The notes under the pieces were generated by a model that was not told where the DNA came from, did no database searches, and was given only the letters and a program-made list of their open reading frames with translations. Below, piece by piece: positions 8,015 through 19,621 of a DNA stretch of 64,000 nt. The position numbers and the translations under genes are program-made. Positions within the stretch are counted from its first letter, which is position 1. Each line of letters opens with the position of its first letter. This DNA comes from Azospirillum lipoferum 4B (lineage in GTDB: Bacteria > Pseudomonadota > Alphaproteobacteria > Azospirillales > Azospirillaceae), in the NCBI RefSeq assembly GCF_000283655.1, contig NC_016586.1:263001-327000 (forward strand). The letters run 5' to 3'.

Positions 8015-9034
8015 TTAGGTTGTCGGCGCGGGCGCGCAGGCTTTTTTGGTGGCTGGCGCATCGAGCCGGGCGATAGCCGTCATTTGCGCGTACAGATCCT
8101 TGTATCTCTTGGTGTCCGATCCATTCCTTACGAAATAGACCCAGCGGGGCTTTCTCTCGGCCATCTCGAAAACAATGACCTCAATGTCATCTGCAATGAT
8201 GAAGCCATAATTCCAATCAGTCAAGCTGAAGCCATTGTTTCGCATTATGGTTGACAAATCGGATTTCACAACATATCCGGGGGAGATGTTTTTCTCCTTA
8301 TGTGTCAATACAGTCGGCCAGATGCGTTCTGCTTCCTTGATGTCGTCGACAAGAAAGATGCGGCTGACATGGACGCCCCCGTCAGCCCGCCTCAGGTTGG
8401 TGAGTTCATGGACACCAGAGAACGTACCGGATTCGATAAAATCAGGTCCAATATAGTTTACGAATAGGAGGCTTTTTGTTGACCTTCCAATAATGGATGA
8501 CCATATGGACTTTAATGTTCCCTGGTCTTGCACATCGATCTTTCCTAGCGCTTTCATGTCAGCGTATTTCAGATCGCCGGACAAGGCATGCTGAAGACAA
8601 TTTACCTGCTGAGTGTTCTCCGCTATCGACCTCCGGAGATCTTCAAGCAAATCCAGGCCTCTATGCCGATGTGTCGCAAACATCGAGAACGACAAAATCG
8701 CAACTACCGCGATGTAAGACAAATATATAGAAATAATCTCATATATACTTATATCTCTTTTGAATGTGATCGTTATCGTGATTGCCAGAAAAATTGTTGC
8801 GACGATTATCGTAACAACCGCGATATCACTTTTGACACTTGATATTGCTGATTTGATCGCATCAATAAAATCGCTGTTAATATTACCTTTGATGTTTCCG
8901 GGCAATTCCTCAGGATTTCCCTCAGAATTATTGGAGCCTTTCAATTCTCTCTCTCCGCTTGTGAAAAACATCAGAGTGGGCGCCGATAGGCTATCATATC
9001 GCTGGCTGTAGGCAAGCTGAAGGTGACTAGCCAC
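8015..9034 (-). CDS. Two-helix membrane protein with a possible PLD-like C-terminal domain
   Basis: 339 residues from a GTG at 9034; an ATG at codon 22 (8971) is an alternative, and neither has a clear ribosome site. Two membrane helices lie at about 71-90 and 98-120. After a linker rich in charged residues, the C-terminal part carries LLFVNYIGPDFIESG, HVSRIFLVDD (222-231), SPGYVVKSDL (251-260) and NYGFIIADDIEVIVFE. This order of hydrophobic strands, with RIFLV followed by a GxxV segment and a final DD strand, resembles degenerate phospholipase-D-like sensor domains; this is inference. Base composition is clearly more AT-rich than the neighbours, so it was probably acquired by transfer. It truncates a TRAP operon. 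Confidence 0.7.
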   Translation of the reverse strand: MASHLQLAYSQRYDSLSAPTLMFFTSGERELKGSNNSEGNPEELPGNIKGNINSDFIDAIKSAISSVKSDIAVVTIIVATIFLAITITITFKRDISIYEIISIYLSYIAVVAILSFSMFATHRHRGLDLLEDLRRSIAENTQQVNCLQHALSGDLKYADMKALGKIDVQDQGTLKSIWSSIIGRSTKSLLFVNYIGPDFIESGTFSGVHELTNLRRADGGVHVSRIFLVDDIKEAERIWPTVLTHKEKNISPGYVVKSDLSTIMRNNGFSLTDWNYGFIIADDIEVIVFEMAERKPRWVYFVRNGSDTKRYKDLYAQMTAIARLDAPATKKACAPAPTT

Positions 9035-9209
9035 GCGTGCTTAAACTGATCGTTTTTACAGCTCAAATGGGAATGAGGTGCACAGGCTTATCGGCGAGAA
9101 TGACGGGCAGGCCCATGTGGTTAGCGCCAATCGCGACCGACACGCCAGATCGCAAAAGCCAAGTGGAACGTCTGGTGTCTCGAATGGCACTCGCGGCCAG
9201 CGGGCGCGA

Positions 9210-10232
9210 TCAGTAGATCAGCTCGTTCTCGCCGCTGCCCTCTGCCAGGACCAGTTCGCCGCGGGCGGCGAGGTCCTTGGCCAGCTGGACCATGTACATC
9301 TGCGCCTCGTCCACGTCGCGGACGCGCACCGGACCCATGGCGGCCATGTCCTCGCGCAGGATCTTGGCGGCGCGCTCGGACATGTTGGAGAAGAACAGGT
9401 CCTTCAGCGACTCCGACGCGCCCTTCAGCGCGGTGCCCAGCTTCTGCTTGTCCACCGTGCGCAGGACGGTCTGGACGCCGCCGGGGTCGAGCTTCGACAG
9501 ATCCTCGAAGGTGAACATCAGCGACTTGATGCGCTCGGCGCTGTCGCGGTTGCGCTCCTCCAGGGCCGCCATGAAGCGGTGCTCGGTGGTACGGTCCAGA
9601 CCGTTGAAGATCTCCGCCAGCATCTCGTGGCTGTCGCGGCGGCTGGTGCGGGCGAGATTGGTCATGAACTCCGTGCGCAGCGTGCGCTCGACGTCGTCCA
9701 GAACCTCCTTCTGCACCGCCTCCATGCGCAGCATGCGCATGATGACTTCCATCGCGAAGCTTTCCGGCAACTGAGCCAGGACACGGCCGGCATGGTCGGA
9801 GCGGATCTTGGACAGGACGACGGCGACGGTCTGCGGATACTCGTTCTTCAGGTAGTTGGACAGCACCGACTCGTTGACGTTGGTCAGCTTGTCCCACATC
9901 GTGCGGCCGGCCGGACCACGGATGTCCTCCATGATCTGGTCGACCTTGTCCTTCGGCAGGGTCTTCAGCAGCAGGCGCTCGGTCGAATCGAAGGAGCCGA
10001 CGACGGTGCCGCTCGACGACATCTGCTCGGCGAACTCGACGAACAGTCGCTCGATCAGGTTGGCCGAGACGGTGCCCAGGTTGGCCATCACCTGGGACAG
10101 CTCCTTGATCTCCTCGTCGTCCATCAGCGAGAACAGCTTGGACGAGTGCTCCTCACCCAGCGCGAGCATCATGATGGCGGCCTTTTCCGGGCCGGTGAGG
10201 GTCCGGTAGTCCTCACGAACCTTTTGAGCCAT
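9210..10232 (-). CDS. fliG: Flagellar motor switch protein FliG
   Basis: 340 residues, full length for FliG. The N-terminal domain ([21 protein letters not shown]), the middle domain with [20 protein letters not shown]-like sequence and the C-terminal torque domain ([19 protein letters not shown], then [21 protein letters not shown]) are all present, including the charged residues that meet the stator. FliG sits on the FliF ring of the basal body. The gene is alone here, 47 kb from fliF, while the fliF operon in this window lacks fliG at its normal position. The ATG is clear. CGGCAAA boxes lie upstream. Confidence 0.95.
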   Translation of the reverse strand: MAQKVREDYRTLTGPEKAAIMMLALGEEHSSKLFSLMDDEEIKELSQVMANLGTVSANLIERLFVEFAEQMSSSGTVVGSFDSTERLLLKTLPKDKVDQIMEDIRGPAGRTMWDKLTNVNESVLSNYLKNEYPQTVAVVLSKIRSDHAGRVLAQLPESFAMEVIMRMLRMEAVQKEVLDDVERTLRTEFMTNLARTSRRDSHEMLAEIFNGLDRTTEHRFMAALEERNRDSAERIKSLMFTFEDLSKLDPGGVQTVLRTVDKQKLGTALKGASESLKDLFFSNMSERAAKILREDMAAMGPVRVRDVDEAQMYMVQLAKDLAARGELVLAEGSGENELIY

Positions 10233-10276
10233 TGCTGCCCTTCATGCCTGCGCTGAATCCGAAACTGCCCGATCAT

Positions 10277-10345
10277 TGCGGCAAACATCGTTAACAAACG
10301 ATAAGGAAGCCCTTAGGGAGTTTCGAGAAGGACGGTTTTGCCGCA
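10277..10345. promoter_or_regulatory. Inverted CGGCAAA boxes and palindrome upstream of fliG
   Basis: TGCGGCAAA (10277-10285) and its exact reverse complement TTTGCCGCA (10337-10345) flank a 51-base spacer. Within the spacer ATCGTT-AACA-AACGAT (10287-10302) is a perfect palindrome. The core CGGCAAA is shared with the long palindrome upstream of fliF, and resembles the FlbD-binding elements known from Caulobacter class III genes. I could not find a convincing GG-N10-GC sigma54 promoter here. The 262-base gap up to the RpiR gene holds no coding sequence I can support. Confidence 0.4.
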
Positions 10346-10494
10346 GCAGCGCGTTGGCTCGATACGCCGTCCATGCCCTGGCATATGTTCGGACATACGC
10401 CACTATGTGAAAATGAATTTACAGGATTGTGGAAAAGCTGTAACTCTGTGCTCACGCAAGCCGCGCCTGGGCTTTCCGGAGGAGCATCGAGGGG

Positions 10495-11388
10495 ATGGAG
10501 CCACCCATTCAGACGGGATCGCTGCTGATCCGGATGCAGAACTGCCAGCAGCAGCTTCCGGCCGCCCTCGCCAAGGTGGGGGAATGGGCCCTGGCCTATC
10601 CCTTCCGCACCGCCACGTTGAAGATCGGCGAACTGGCGGCGGCGGCCGAGGTGTCAGTGGCATCCGTCAATCGCTATGCCCGCTTCCTCGGCTATGAGGG
10701 TTATCCGGAGTTCCGCGAGGATCTGCTGCGCGCCTTCGAATCCACCTTCGCGCCGGTGGAGAAGCTGCGCGTCGCCGTCCAGCGCGACACCTCGAATGCC
10801 GAGATCATGCGGGAATCGCTGGCCAGCGACGCCGGCAACATCACCCGCACCATGGAACTGCTGCAGCCCGAGCAGTGCGAGGCGGCGATCCGCCTGATCC
10901 GCGACTCCAATCGCATCGTGGCGCTCGGCCTCGGCGACAGCGCCTATCTCGCCCTGTTCCTGGCCGACGTGCTGGAGCCCTATGTCGACCATGTCCGCGA
11001 GGCCATCGAGTTCGCGGGCACCGAGCGCACCATCCGCCGGCTGATGACGGTGAAGCCCGGCGATCTGGTGATCGCCATCACCTCGCCACGCTATTCGCGC
11101 CGGACCATCGAGCATCTGCAGCTGTGCCGGGAACGCGGGGCGAAGGCCATCGCGCTGACCGACGCGCCGGACAGCCCGATCGTCCCGCTGGCCGACGTCA
11201 CCCTGCTGGCCGGGGCCGACCATGGCGTGCGCCACAGCTCTCCCACCGGGCTGATGGCGCTGATCGTGGCGCTGGGCACCGCGCTGTCCCGCTCCGGTCC
11301 CGACAGCGTCGGACAGGCGGCCGACGTCGCCGAACGCATCCTGCCCTACCTCCACGTCGTGCCGAAGACCAAGAGGCCGACCGAGTGA
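10495..11388 (+). CDS. MurR/RpiR family transcriptional regulator
   Basis: 297 residues. Residues 1-77 form the RpiR helix-turn-helix (LKIGELAAAAEVSVASVNRYARFLGYEGYP in two parts, ending in FREDLLRAF). Residues about 125-255 are a SIS sugar-phosphate-binding domain (VALGLGDSAYLALFLADV, PGDLVIAITSPRYSR, GAKAIALTDAPDSPIVPLADV). RpiR proteins sense phosphosugars or related metabolites. Being first in a plus-strand run of peptide-transport and D-amino-acid genes, it probably controls them, and MurR-like sensing would fit a peptidoglycan-fragment signal. A GGAGGA site lies upstream of the ATG. Confidence 0.9.
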   Translation: MEPPIQTGSLLIRMQNCQQQLPAALAKVGEWALAYPFRTATLKIGELAAAAEVSVASVNRYARFLGYEGYPEFREDLLRAFESTFAPVEKLRVAVQRDTSNAEIMRESLASDAGNITRTMELLQPEQCEAAIRLIRDSNRIVALGLGDSAYLALFLADVLEPYVDHVREAIEFAGTERTIRRLMTVKPGDLVIAITSPRYSRRTIEHLQLCRERGAKAIALTDAPDSPIVPLADVTLLAGADHGVRHSSPTGLMALIVALGTALSRSGPDSVGQAADVAERILPYLHVVPKTKRPTE

Positions 11389-11429
11389 GCCGGGCTTTCC
11401 TTTCCACGCGCCAAAGAAGCTGAAAAGCG

Positions 11430-12271
11430 ATGACGATCTCCTATTGGAACGGGCGTTACCTGCCGCTGGACGAGGTCCATGTGTCGCCGCTGGACCGCGG
11501 TTTCCTGTTCGCCGACGGCCTCTATGAGGTGACCGCCGCCTACAACGGCCGCCTGTTCGAGCCGGAGGCGCACATCGCCCGCCTGCAGCGCGGCATGGCC
11601 GAACTGCGCATCGACTGCGCCCTGTCGGCCGGCGACTGGATGGCCATCATGGAGCGGCTGGCGGCGGAGTCCGGCATCGACGGCGACCTGACCGTCTATC
11701 TCCAGGTCACCCGCGGCGCAGCATCCAGCCGTGGCCACGCCTTCCCGGCCGGGGTCACCCCGTCGGTGTTCGGCATGGCGAGCCCGCTGAAGCGCCCGCC
11801 GGCCTCCTGGCGCGACCAGGGCGTCGCCGCCATCACCATCCCCGACATCCGCTGGGGCCGCTGCGACCTGAAGACGGTGGCGCTGCTCGGCAGCGTGCTG
11901 GCGCAGCAGGCGGCGACCGACGCCGGGGTGGTCGATGCGTTGCAGCTGCGCGACGGTCTGGTAACCGAGGGGGCCGCCACCAACATCTTCGTGGTGAAGA
12001 ACGGCGTCATCGCCACCCCGCTCAACGACAACCGCATCCTGGAAGGCATCACCCGCACCGTCATCCTGCGGTTGGCCGCCGAGGCCGGCCTGCGGCTGGA
12101 GGAGCGCGACATCCCGGCGGCGGAACTGGAAACCGCCGACGAGATCTGGATCGCCAGCACCACCAAAGAGATCACCCCGGTCACCAGCCTGAACGGCAAG
12201 CCGGTCGGCACCGGCGCCCCCGGCATGGTGTGGCGCCGCATGTTCGCGCTGTTCGCCGAGAGGCTGGGACG

Positions 12272-12275
<4 letters not shown>
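11430..12275 (+). CDS. Class IV aminotransferase, D-amino-acid aminotransferase type
   Basis: 281 residues, the length of bacterial D-alanine aminotransferase. [16 protein letters not shown] opens the PLP fold; the catalytic Lys is K148 in [10 protein letters not shown]180 lies in [11 protein letters not shown], where the cofactor pyridine nitrogen is held. The enzyme moves the amino group of D-amino acids to a 2-oxo acid. Branched-chain and 4-amino-4-deoxychorismate enzymes share the fold, but the surrounding D-peptidase genes favour D-amino acids. It is followed by the ATPase gene with an ATGA overlap. Confidence 0.82.
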
Positions 12276-14185
<1,910 letters not shown>

Positions 14186-14207
14186 ATCAAGAAAAGGGAG
14201 ACATCAC

Positions 14208-15740
14208 GTGACGCGTTTCGCTCTTCCCCTGCTGGCCGGCCTGCTCGCCGGCACCGCGCTGGCCGGTCCGGCCTTCGCCGCCAAGAATCTGGTGGTCGGC
14301 ATCCCCGACAACATCACCACGCTGGACCCGGCCGACATCAACGACACCCTGTCGCAGTCGGCCAGCCGCACGATGATGCAGGGCCTGTTCGGCTTCGACA
14401 AGGAGATGAAGCTGGTCCCGCTGCTGGCGGAAAGCTTCACGGTCAACGACACGGCCACCGAATACACCTATCGCCTGCGCAAGGGCGTCACCTTCCATGA
14501 CGGCACGCCCTTCAACGCCCAGGCGGTGAAGACCAACTTCGACCGCCTGTCGAACCCGGCCAACCGGCTGAAGCGCCAGAGCCTGCTGGCGATGCTGGCC
14601 GAGACTGTGGTGGTCGACGATTACACCATCACGCTGAAGCTGTCGCAGCCCTTCGGCGCGCTGAACAACAACCTCGCCCATCCCGGCGCGATGATCCACA
14701 GCCCGAAGGCGCTGGAGACCTTCGGCAAGGAGATCGGCCGCCACCCGGTCGGCACCGGCCCCTACAAGTTCGTCAGCTGGGAAGCGGACACCCTCAAGGT
14801 CGAGAAGAACGCCAACTACTGGAAGCCGGGCCTGCCGAAGGTCGACAGCGTGACGCTGAAGAGCGTGCCGGAGAACGGCAGCCGCATCGCCATGCTGCAG
14901 ACCAACGAGGCGCAGTTCATCTATCCGCTGCCGCCGGAAATGGTGAAGATGGTGGAAGCCAACCAGGCGCTGGAGATCATCGACGCCCCGTCGATCATCG
15001 CCCGCTATGTGGCGATGAACACCATGAAGAAGCCGTTCAACGATCCGCGCGTCCGTCAGGCGTTGAACTACGCCGTCGACAAGAGCGCCTACGCCAAGGT
15101 GGTCTATCGCGGCCATGCCGGCCCGCTGGATTCGGCCATCCCGTCCAAGCTGGGCTTCCACGTCTCGCAGCCGAACCAGTACACCTACGACCTAGCCAAG
15201 GCGAAGGCTCTGCTGGCCGAGGCCGGCTACCCGAACGGCTTCGAAGCCGAGATGTTCGGCCGCAACAGCACCAACTTCATCCGCGGCATGCAGTTCGTGC
15301 AGCAGCAGCTGGCCCAGGTCGGCGTCAAGCTGACCGTCACCCCGCTGGAGGCCGGTGTCGAGACCGCCCGCGTCTGGGGTGTCGAGAAGCCGGAGGATGC
15401 GACCGTGCAGATGCAGTACAGCGGCTGGTCGGCCTCGACCGGCGATGCCGACTGGGGCCTGCGTCCGCTGCTGTGGGGCAAGGGCTTCCCGCCGAAGTTC
15501 TTCAACGTGGCGTATTATAAGAACGACACGGTGGACGCCGCCATCGAGACCGGCATCGGCACCGCCGACAACGCCAAGCGTGCCGAAGCCTACCGCGTCG
15601 CCCAGGAACAGATCTGGAAGGACGCGCCGTGGATCTTCCTCGGTGTCGAGAACCTGCTGGCCGGCAAGTCGAAGAAGCTGACCGGCTTCTACTATGTCGC
15701 CGACGGCGGCCTGCAGATGGAAGAGGCCGATCTGCAGTGA
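14208..15740 (+). CDS. Peptide ABC transporter substrate-binding protein (SBP family 5)
   Basis: 510 residues from the GTG at 14208, which follows AAGGGAG by 8 bases and begins a typical signal peptide ending in PAFA. An upstream in-frame extension overlaps the ATPase gene and is rejected. The family 5 marker is seen at YTYRLRKGVTFHDGTPFNA, near mature residue 70, with VGTGPYKFVSWE and FNDPRVRQALNYAVDK further on. It binds di- or oligopeptides, glutathione or similar in the periplasm. The peptidases downstream suggest a peptide ligand with D- or iso-linked residues. Confidence 0.92.
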   Translation: MTRFALPLLAGLLAGTALAGPAFAAKNLVVGIPDNITTLDPADINDTLSQSASRTMMQGLFGFDKEMKLVPLLAESFTVNDTATEYTYRLRKGVTFHDGTPFNAQAVKTNFDRLSNPANRLKRQSLLAMLAETVVVDDYTITLKLSQPFGALNNNLAHPGAMIHSPKALETFGKEIGRHPVGTGPYKFVSWEADTLKVEKNANYWKPGLPKVDSVTLKSVPENGSRIAMLQTNEAQFIYPLPPEMVKMVEANQALEIIDAPSIIARYVAMNTMKKPFNDPRVRQALNYAVDKSAYAKVVYRGHAGPLDSAIPSKLGFHVSQPNQYTYDLAKAKALLAEAGYPNGFEAEMFGRNSTNFIRGMQFVQQQLAQVGVKLTVTPLEAGVETARVWGVEKPEDATVQMQYSGWSASTGDADWGLRPLLWGKGFPPKFFNVAYYKNDTVDAAIETGIGTADNAKRAEAYRVAQEQIWKDAPWIFLGVENLLAGKSKKLTGFYYVADGGLQMEEADLQ

Positions 15741-15783
15741 TTTGAGTGTGGCGCCGGTCGTTATCGCGGCTGGCGCCGCGTTG

Positions 15784-15884
15784 CCCCCTCCCTAACCCTC
15801 CCCCTCTTCGAGGGAGAGGGAACTTAGCGCGAGAGCGGCGGAGTTCCCTCTCCTGCCGAAGGCGGGGGAGGGTTAGGGAGGGGG
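15784..15884. repeat. Intergenic palindromic repeat, copy 3
   Basis: CCCCCTCCCTAACCCTCCCC on the left matches the reverse complement of GGGGAGGGTTAGGGAGGGGG on the right. Two inner hairpins (CTTCGAGGGAGAGGGAA and TTCCCTCTCCTGCCG) are included. It lies between the binding-protein gene and the first permease gene, the same relative place as copy 1 in the PotABCD-type operon and copy 4 in the second peptide operon. Confidence 0.8.
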
Positions 15885-15921
15885 CATTCGAAGCCGACAT
15901 TTCCACCAGGACCTCTGCCCC

Positions 15922-16842
15922 ATGCTGAAATATCTCGTCGGCCGTGTCGCCGGCATCCTGCCGGTTCTGCTGGTGATTTCCGTCTTCGTCTTCGGCTTCG
16001 TCCATCTGCTGCCGGGCGATCCGGCGCGGCTGGTCGCCGGCCCGGATGCGACCCAGCGCGACGTCGAACTGGTGCGCCAGGATCTGGGCCTCGACCAGCC
16101 GCTGTGGGTGCAATACGGACGCTTCCTCGGCAATGCGGTGCAGGGCGAGTTCGGGCGCTCGATGAAGACCAAGCGGCCGGTGTCGCAGGAGATCGGCGAA
16201 CGCTTCATGCCGACCCTCTACCTCACCGTCGCCGCCATGGCGTGGGCGACGCTGGCAGGATTGCTGATCGGCGTGGCGTCGGCCACCAAGCGCGGGCGCT
16301 GGCAGGACCATGCCGGCATGATCGTCGCGGTGTCGGGCATCGCCTTCCCCTCCTTCTGGCTCGGCCTGCTGATGATCGACCTGTTCTCGGTCAAGCTCGG
16401 CTGGCTGCCGACCAGCGGTTACGGCACCTGGCAGCATTTCGTCATGCCGTCGCTGACTCTCGGCCTCGGCGTCGCCGCGGTGATGGCTCGCTTCACCCGA
16501 TCCGCCTTCATCGAGATCGCGCGCGAGGATTACGTCCGCACCGCGCGGGCCAAGGGCGTGCCGGCGCGGCTGGTGGTGTGGAAGCACACGCTGCGCAACG
16601 CGCTGATCCCGATCATCACCATGGTCGGCCTGCAGTTCGGTTTCCTGCTGGGCGGGTCCATCGTGGTGGAGACGGTGTTCTCCTGGCCGGGGCTGGGCCG
16701 GCTGCTGGTGGATAGCGTCAATTACCGCGACTACACCGTCATCCAGGCGGAGATCCTGCTGTTCTCGCTGGAGTTCATCATCATCAACCTGCTGGTCGAT
16801 GTGCTGTACGCCTTCGCCAACCCCGAGATTCGCTACTCATGA
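15922..16842 (+). CDS. Peptide ABC transporter permease, DppB type
   Basis: 306 residues. Starts with [20 protein letters not shown], the classic first helix of DppB/OppB permeases, followed by [15 protein letters not shown]. About six membrane helices are present. The EAA loop is [20 protein letters not shown] (about 195-215), then [19 protein letters not shown]. Together with the DppC-type permease it forms the channel. The ATGA overlap with the next gene indicates coupling. Confidence 0.93.
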   Translation: MLKYLVGRVAGILPVLLVISVFVFGFVHLLPGDPARLVAGPDATQRDVELVRQDLGLDQPLWVQYGRFLGNAVQGEFGRSMKTKRPVSQEIGERFMPTLYLTVAAMAWATLAGLLIGVASATKRGRWQDHAGMIVAVSGIAFPSFWLGLLMIDLFSVKLGWLPTSGYGTWQHFVMPSLTLGLGVAAVMARFTRSAFIEIAREDYVRTARAKGVPARLVVWKHTLRNALIPIITMVGLQFGFLLGGSIVVETVFSWPGLGRLLVDSVNYRDYTVIQAEILLFSLEFIIINLLVDVLYAFANPEIRYS

Positions 16843-17726
16843 CCACGACAGACGCAACCGGCGTGGCCGCCGCAACCCACGAAGCCGTCCGTTCGCCGCT
16901 GCGCGAGTTCTGGCGCAAGTTCCGGCGCAACCGCACCGCCATGGCCGCCGGCATCTGTCTGCTGGCGCTGGCTTTGGCGGCGGCGGCCGCTCCCTGGATC
17001 GCGCCCTTCGATCCGGCGGCCTTCGATTACGACCGCATCCTGGAAGGCCCGTCGGCCGACCATTGGGCCGGCACCGACGCCTATGGCCGCGACATCTTCA
17101 GCCGCATCCTGTGGGGTGCGCGCATCTCGCTGTCGGTCGGGCTGCTGTCGGTCATGCTCGGCGGGGTGGCCGGCGTGGCGCTGGGGCTGATCGCCGGCTT
17201 CCGCGGCGGCTGGATCGACAGCCTGATCATGCGCATCTGCGACGTGCTGCTGGCCTTCCCCGGCATCCTGCTGGCCATCGGCATCGTCGCCATCCTGGGG
17301 CCGGGCATCGAGAACGTCATCTATGCGGTGGCGATCTTCAGCATACCGGTCTTCGCCCGTCTGGTGCGCGGCAGCACGCTGTCGCTGAAGCGCGCGGTCT
17401 ATGTCGACGCCGCCCGCGCCATCGGCGTGCGCGACCGGTTGCTGATGGTCCGCCACATCCTGCCGGGCACGCTGCCCAGCGTGATCGTCTATGTCTCCAT
17501 GCGCATCGGCACCTCGATCCTGACGGCGGCGAGCCTCAGCTTCATCGGTCTCGGCGCCCAGCCGCCCAGCCCGGAATGGGGCGCCATGCTGGCCGACGGC
17601 CGCAGCTATATCGGCGTCGCCAGCCACGTCACCTTCTATCCCGGCCTCGCCATCTTCCTGACGGTGCTGGCCTTCAACCTGCTCGGCGACGGACTGCGCG
17701 ATGCCCTCGACCCGAAACTCCGTTGA
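16839..17726 (+). CDS. Peptide ABC transporter permease, DppC type
   Basis: 295 residues. An N-terminal cytosolic segment ends in [20 protein letters not shown], the OppC/DppC N-terminal motif; [20 protein letters not shown] is the periplasmic marker of this family. The EAA loop is [20 protein letters not shown] near residue 190. The ATG overlaps the DppB-type stop. The following peptidase gene starts 26 bases before the stop of this gene in another frame. Confidence 0.93.
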   Translation: MTTTDATGVAAATHEAVRSPLREFWRKFRRNRTAMAAGICLLALALAAAAAPWIAPFDPAAFDYDRILEGPSADHWAGTDAYGRDIFSRILWGARISLSVGLLSVMLGGVAGVALGLIAGFRGGWIDSLIMRICDVLLAFPGILLAIGIVAILGPGIENVIYAVAIFSIPVFARLVRGSTLSLKRAVYVDAARAIGVRDRLLMVRHILPGTLPSVIVYVSMRIGTSILTAASLSFIGLGAQPPSPEWGAMLADGRSYIGVASHVTFYPGLAIFLTVLAFNLLGDGLRDALDPKLR

Positions 17727-18780
17727 GCACGGCCAGCGTGCGCGGGCCTTCGGGCTCGCCTGCGGCCGGCTGACGCCGGGGCCGCGCAACGCCATCACGG
17801 ACGTTCCGGGCGTGCGCGTCGGCCATGTCACGCTGGATGAGGGCGCCATCCAGACTGGAGTCACCGCCATCCTGCCCCATGCCGGCAACCTCTACCGCGA
17901 CAAGCCGGTCGCCGCGGCAGAGGTGCTGAACGGTTTCGGCAAGAGCGTCGGCCTGATGCAGGTGGAGGAACTGGGGGCGCTGGAAACACCGATCCTGCTG
18001 ACCAACACCCTGTCGGTCGGCACCGCGTCCACCGCCCTGGTCCGCCACGCCATCGCCGGCAATCCCGACATCGGCCGCACCACCGCCACCGTCAATCCGG
18101 TGGTGATGGAGTGCAACGACGGCCCGCTGAACGACATCCAGGCGCTGGCTGTGACCGAGGCCCATGCCGCCGCTGCGCTCGCCGCCGCGCTGTCCGACGC
18201 GGATGGGGCGGAGGTCGCGGTCGGATCGGTCGGGGCCGGGCGCGGCATGTCCTGCTTCGGCTTCAAGGGCGGCATCGGCACCTCCTCGCGCCGGCTGAAG
18301 CTCGACGGCAAACGCCATCATCTGGGCGTGCTGGTGTTGGCGAATTTCGGCCGGCCGGGGGAGCTGCGTCTGCCCGATGGCCGCCGCATCGCCCCGCCGG
18401 CCAAGGACGACGCGCCGGAAAAGGGCTCCGTCATCGTCATCGCCGCCACCGACGTTCCGCTCGACCATCGCCAGCTGCGCCGGGTGATCCGCCGCGCCGG
18501 GGTCGGGCTGGCACGGGTGGGATCCTTCTGGGGCCATGGCAGCGGCGACATCGCGCTGGGCTTCACCACCGCCAACCGCATCGACCATGACGAGCGGGCA
18601 GACATCGTTTCCCTGCGCATGCTGAACGAGCGCCGCATCGACGCCTTGTTCGAGGCGATGGCCGACGCGACACAGGAAGCCGTTCTCGACGCGCTGGCCG
18701 CTGCCACACCGGTGGTCGGCCGCAACGGCGCCAGCCGGCCATGCCTGTCAGACTTGCTGAATTCCGGGAGCACTCCGTGA
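17701..18780 (+). CDS. P1 family peptidase (DmpA type)
   Basis: 359 residues. DmpA-type aminopeptidases cut themselves before a Ser that becomes the N-terminal nucleophile. Here the site is G242-S243 in [15 protein letters not shown], intact. Other family markers are [19 protein letters not shown] (28-46), [12 protein letters not shown] (106-117) and [20 protein letters not shown]. DmpA hydrolyses N-terminal residues of peptides and can act on D-alanyl amides and esters. The ATG overlaps the permease by 26 bases, and the stop overlaps the next gene as GTGA, so it is an integral operon member. Confidence 0.88.
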   Translation: MPSTRNSVEHGQRARAFGLACGRLTPGPRNAITDVPGVRVGHVTLDEGAIQTGVTAILPHAGNLYRDKPVAAAEVLNGFGKSVGLMQVEELGALETPILLTNTLSVGTASTALVRHAIAGNPDIGRTTATVNPVVMECNDGPLNDIQALAVTEAHAAAALAAALSDADGAEVAVGSVGAGRGMSCFGFKGGIGTSSRRLKLDGKRHHLGVLVLANFGRPGELRLPDGRRIAPPAKDDAPEKGSVIVIAATDVPLDHRQLRRVIRRAGVGLARVGSFWGHGSGDIALGFTTANRIDHDERADIVSLRMLNERRIDALFEAMADATQEAVLDALAAATPVVGRNGASRPCLSDLLNSGSTP

Positions 18781-19610
18781 AGATCTACATCTCCGCCGAT
18801 ATCGAAGGGGTGGCCGGCGTCGTCTCCCAGCAGCAGGTGACGCCGGGCAACGCTGAATACGAGCGCGCCCGCCGCCTGATGACCGCCGAGGTCAATGCCG
18901 CCATCGAAGGCGCGCTGGAAGCCGGTGCGACCGAAATCCTGGTCAACGACAGCCATGGCCCGATGGTCAACCTGCTGCCGGATGAGCTTCACCCGGCCGC
19001 CGAACTGATCCTCGGCCGCCCCAAGCCCATCGGCATGTTCGCCGGGCTGGAGCCGGACGCCGCCGGGGTGATGTGCGTCGGCTTCCACACCTCGGCGCGC
19101 CAGTACGGCATCCTCGCCCACACCACCAACAGCTTCGCCTTCGGCCGGGTGCGGGTGAACGGGCTGGAACTGGGCGAGGCCGGCAATTACGGTGCCTATG
19201 CCGGCGAGATCGGCGTGCCGGTGATCCTGCTGAGCGGCGACGACCGCTTCGCCGCCGAGATGGCCCCGCTGTTCCCGGACGCCGAGCAGGTGGTTGTCAA
19301 GCAGGCGCTGGGCCAGCGCGCCGCCCGCTCCGTCGCCCCGTCGGTCGCCCGTGGCCGCATCCGCGAGGCCGCGACCCGCGCCGTCCGCCGCGCCGGAACC
19401 ATTCCGCCTTTCCGCGTTCCGCCCCAAGCCGACGGTGCGCCCTACCGGCTGGAGATCGAGATGAACAGCCCGGCGCTGGCCGATCTGGCGTCACTGATTC
19501 CGGTTGCCGAACGATCCGATCCCGTGACAATCAGCCTCCCCGCCGACAGCATGGCCGCAGTGCTCGGCTGGATCAACACCCTGTCCGCCATGTCGGCCAC
19601 CCTGCGTTGA
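18777..19610 (+). CDS. M55 D-aminopeptidase (DppA family)
   Basis: 277 residues from the GTG overlapping the preceding stop; GGGAG precedes it. The metal ligands known from Bacillus subtilis DppA are in place: D8 and E10 (ISADIEGVAGV), H60 (LVNDSHGPMVNL), H104 (VGFHTSAR), and a Glu at 131-134 (LELGEAGN). This family removes N-terminal D-Ala or D-residues, including from D-Ala-D-Ala. Note that B. subtilis dppA is also the first gene of a dipeptide ABC operon. Its place beside a D-amino-acid aminotransferase suggests that released D-residues are deaminated. Confidence 0.92.
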   Translation: MKIYISADIEGVAGVVSQQQVTPGNAEYERARRLMTAEVNAAIEGALEAGATEILVNDSHGPMVNLLPDELHPAAELILGRPKPIGMFAGLEPDAAGVMCVGFHTSARQYGILAHTTNSFAFGRVRVNGLELGEAGNYGAYAGEIGVPVILLSGDDRFAAEMAPLFPDAEQVVVKQALGQRAARSVAPSVARGRIREAATRAVRRAGTIPPFRVPPQADGAPYRLEIEMNSPALADLASLIPVAERSDPVTISLPADSMAAVLGWINTLSAMSATLR

Positions 19611-19621
19611 GACCCACCCCC

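Noticed and set aside
9035-9209. Short frame on the plus strand at 9073-9216 (47 codons, MRCTGLSARMTGRPMW)
   Set aside because: No ribosome site and no family likeness, and it overlaps the end of fliG. It could be debris from the event that replaced the TRAP operon, but I cannot identify it.
10287-10306. CtrA box (TTAA-N7-TTAA) upstream of fliG
   Set aside because: Only one half-site is exact; the second reads TAAG or CTTA depending on strand, so it does not meet the consensus.
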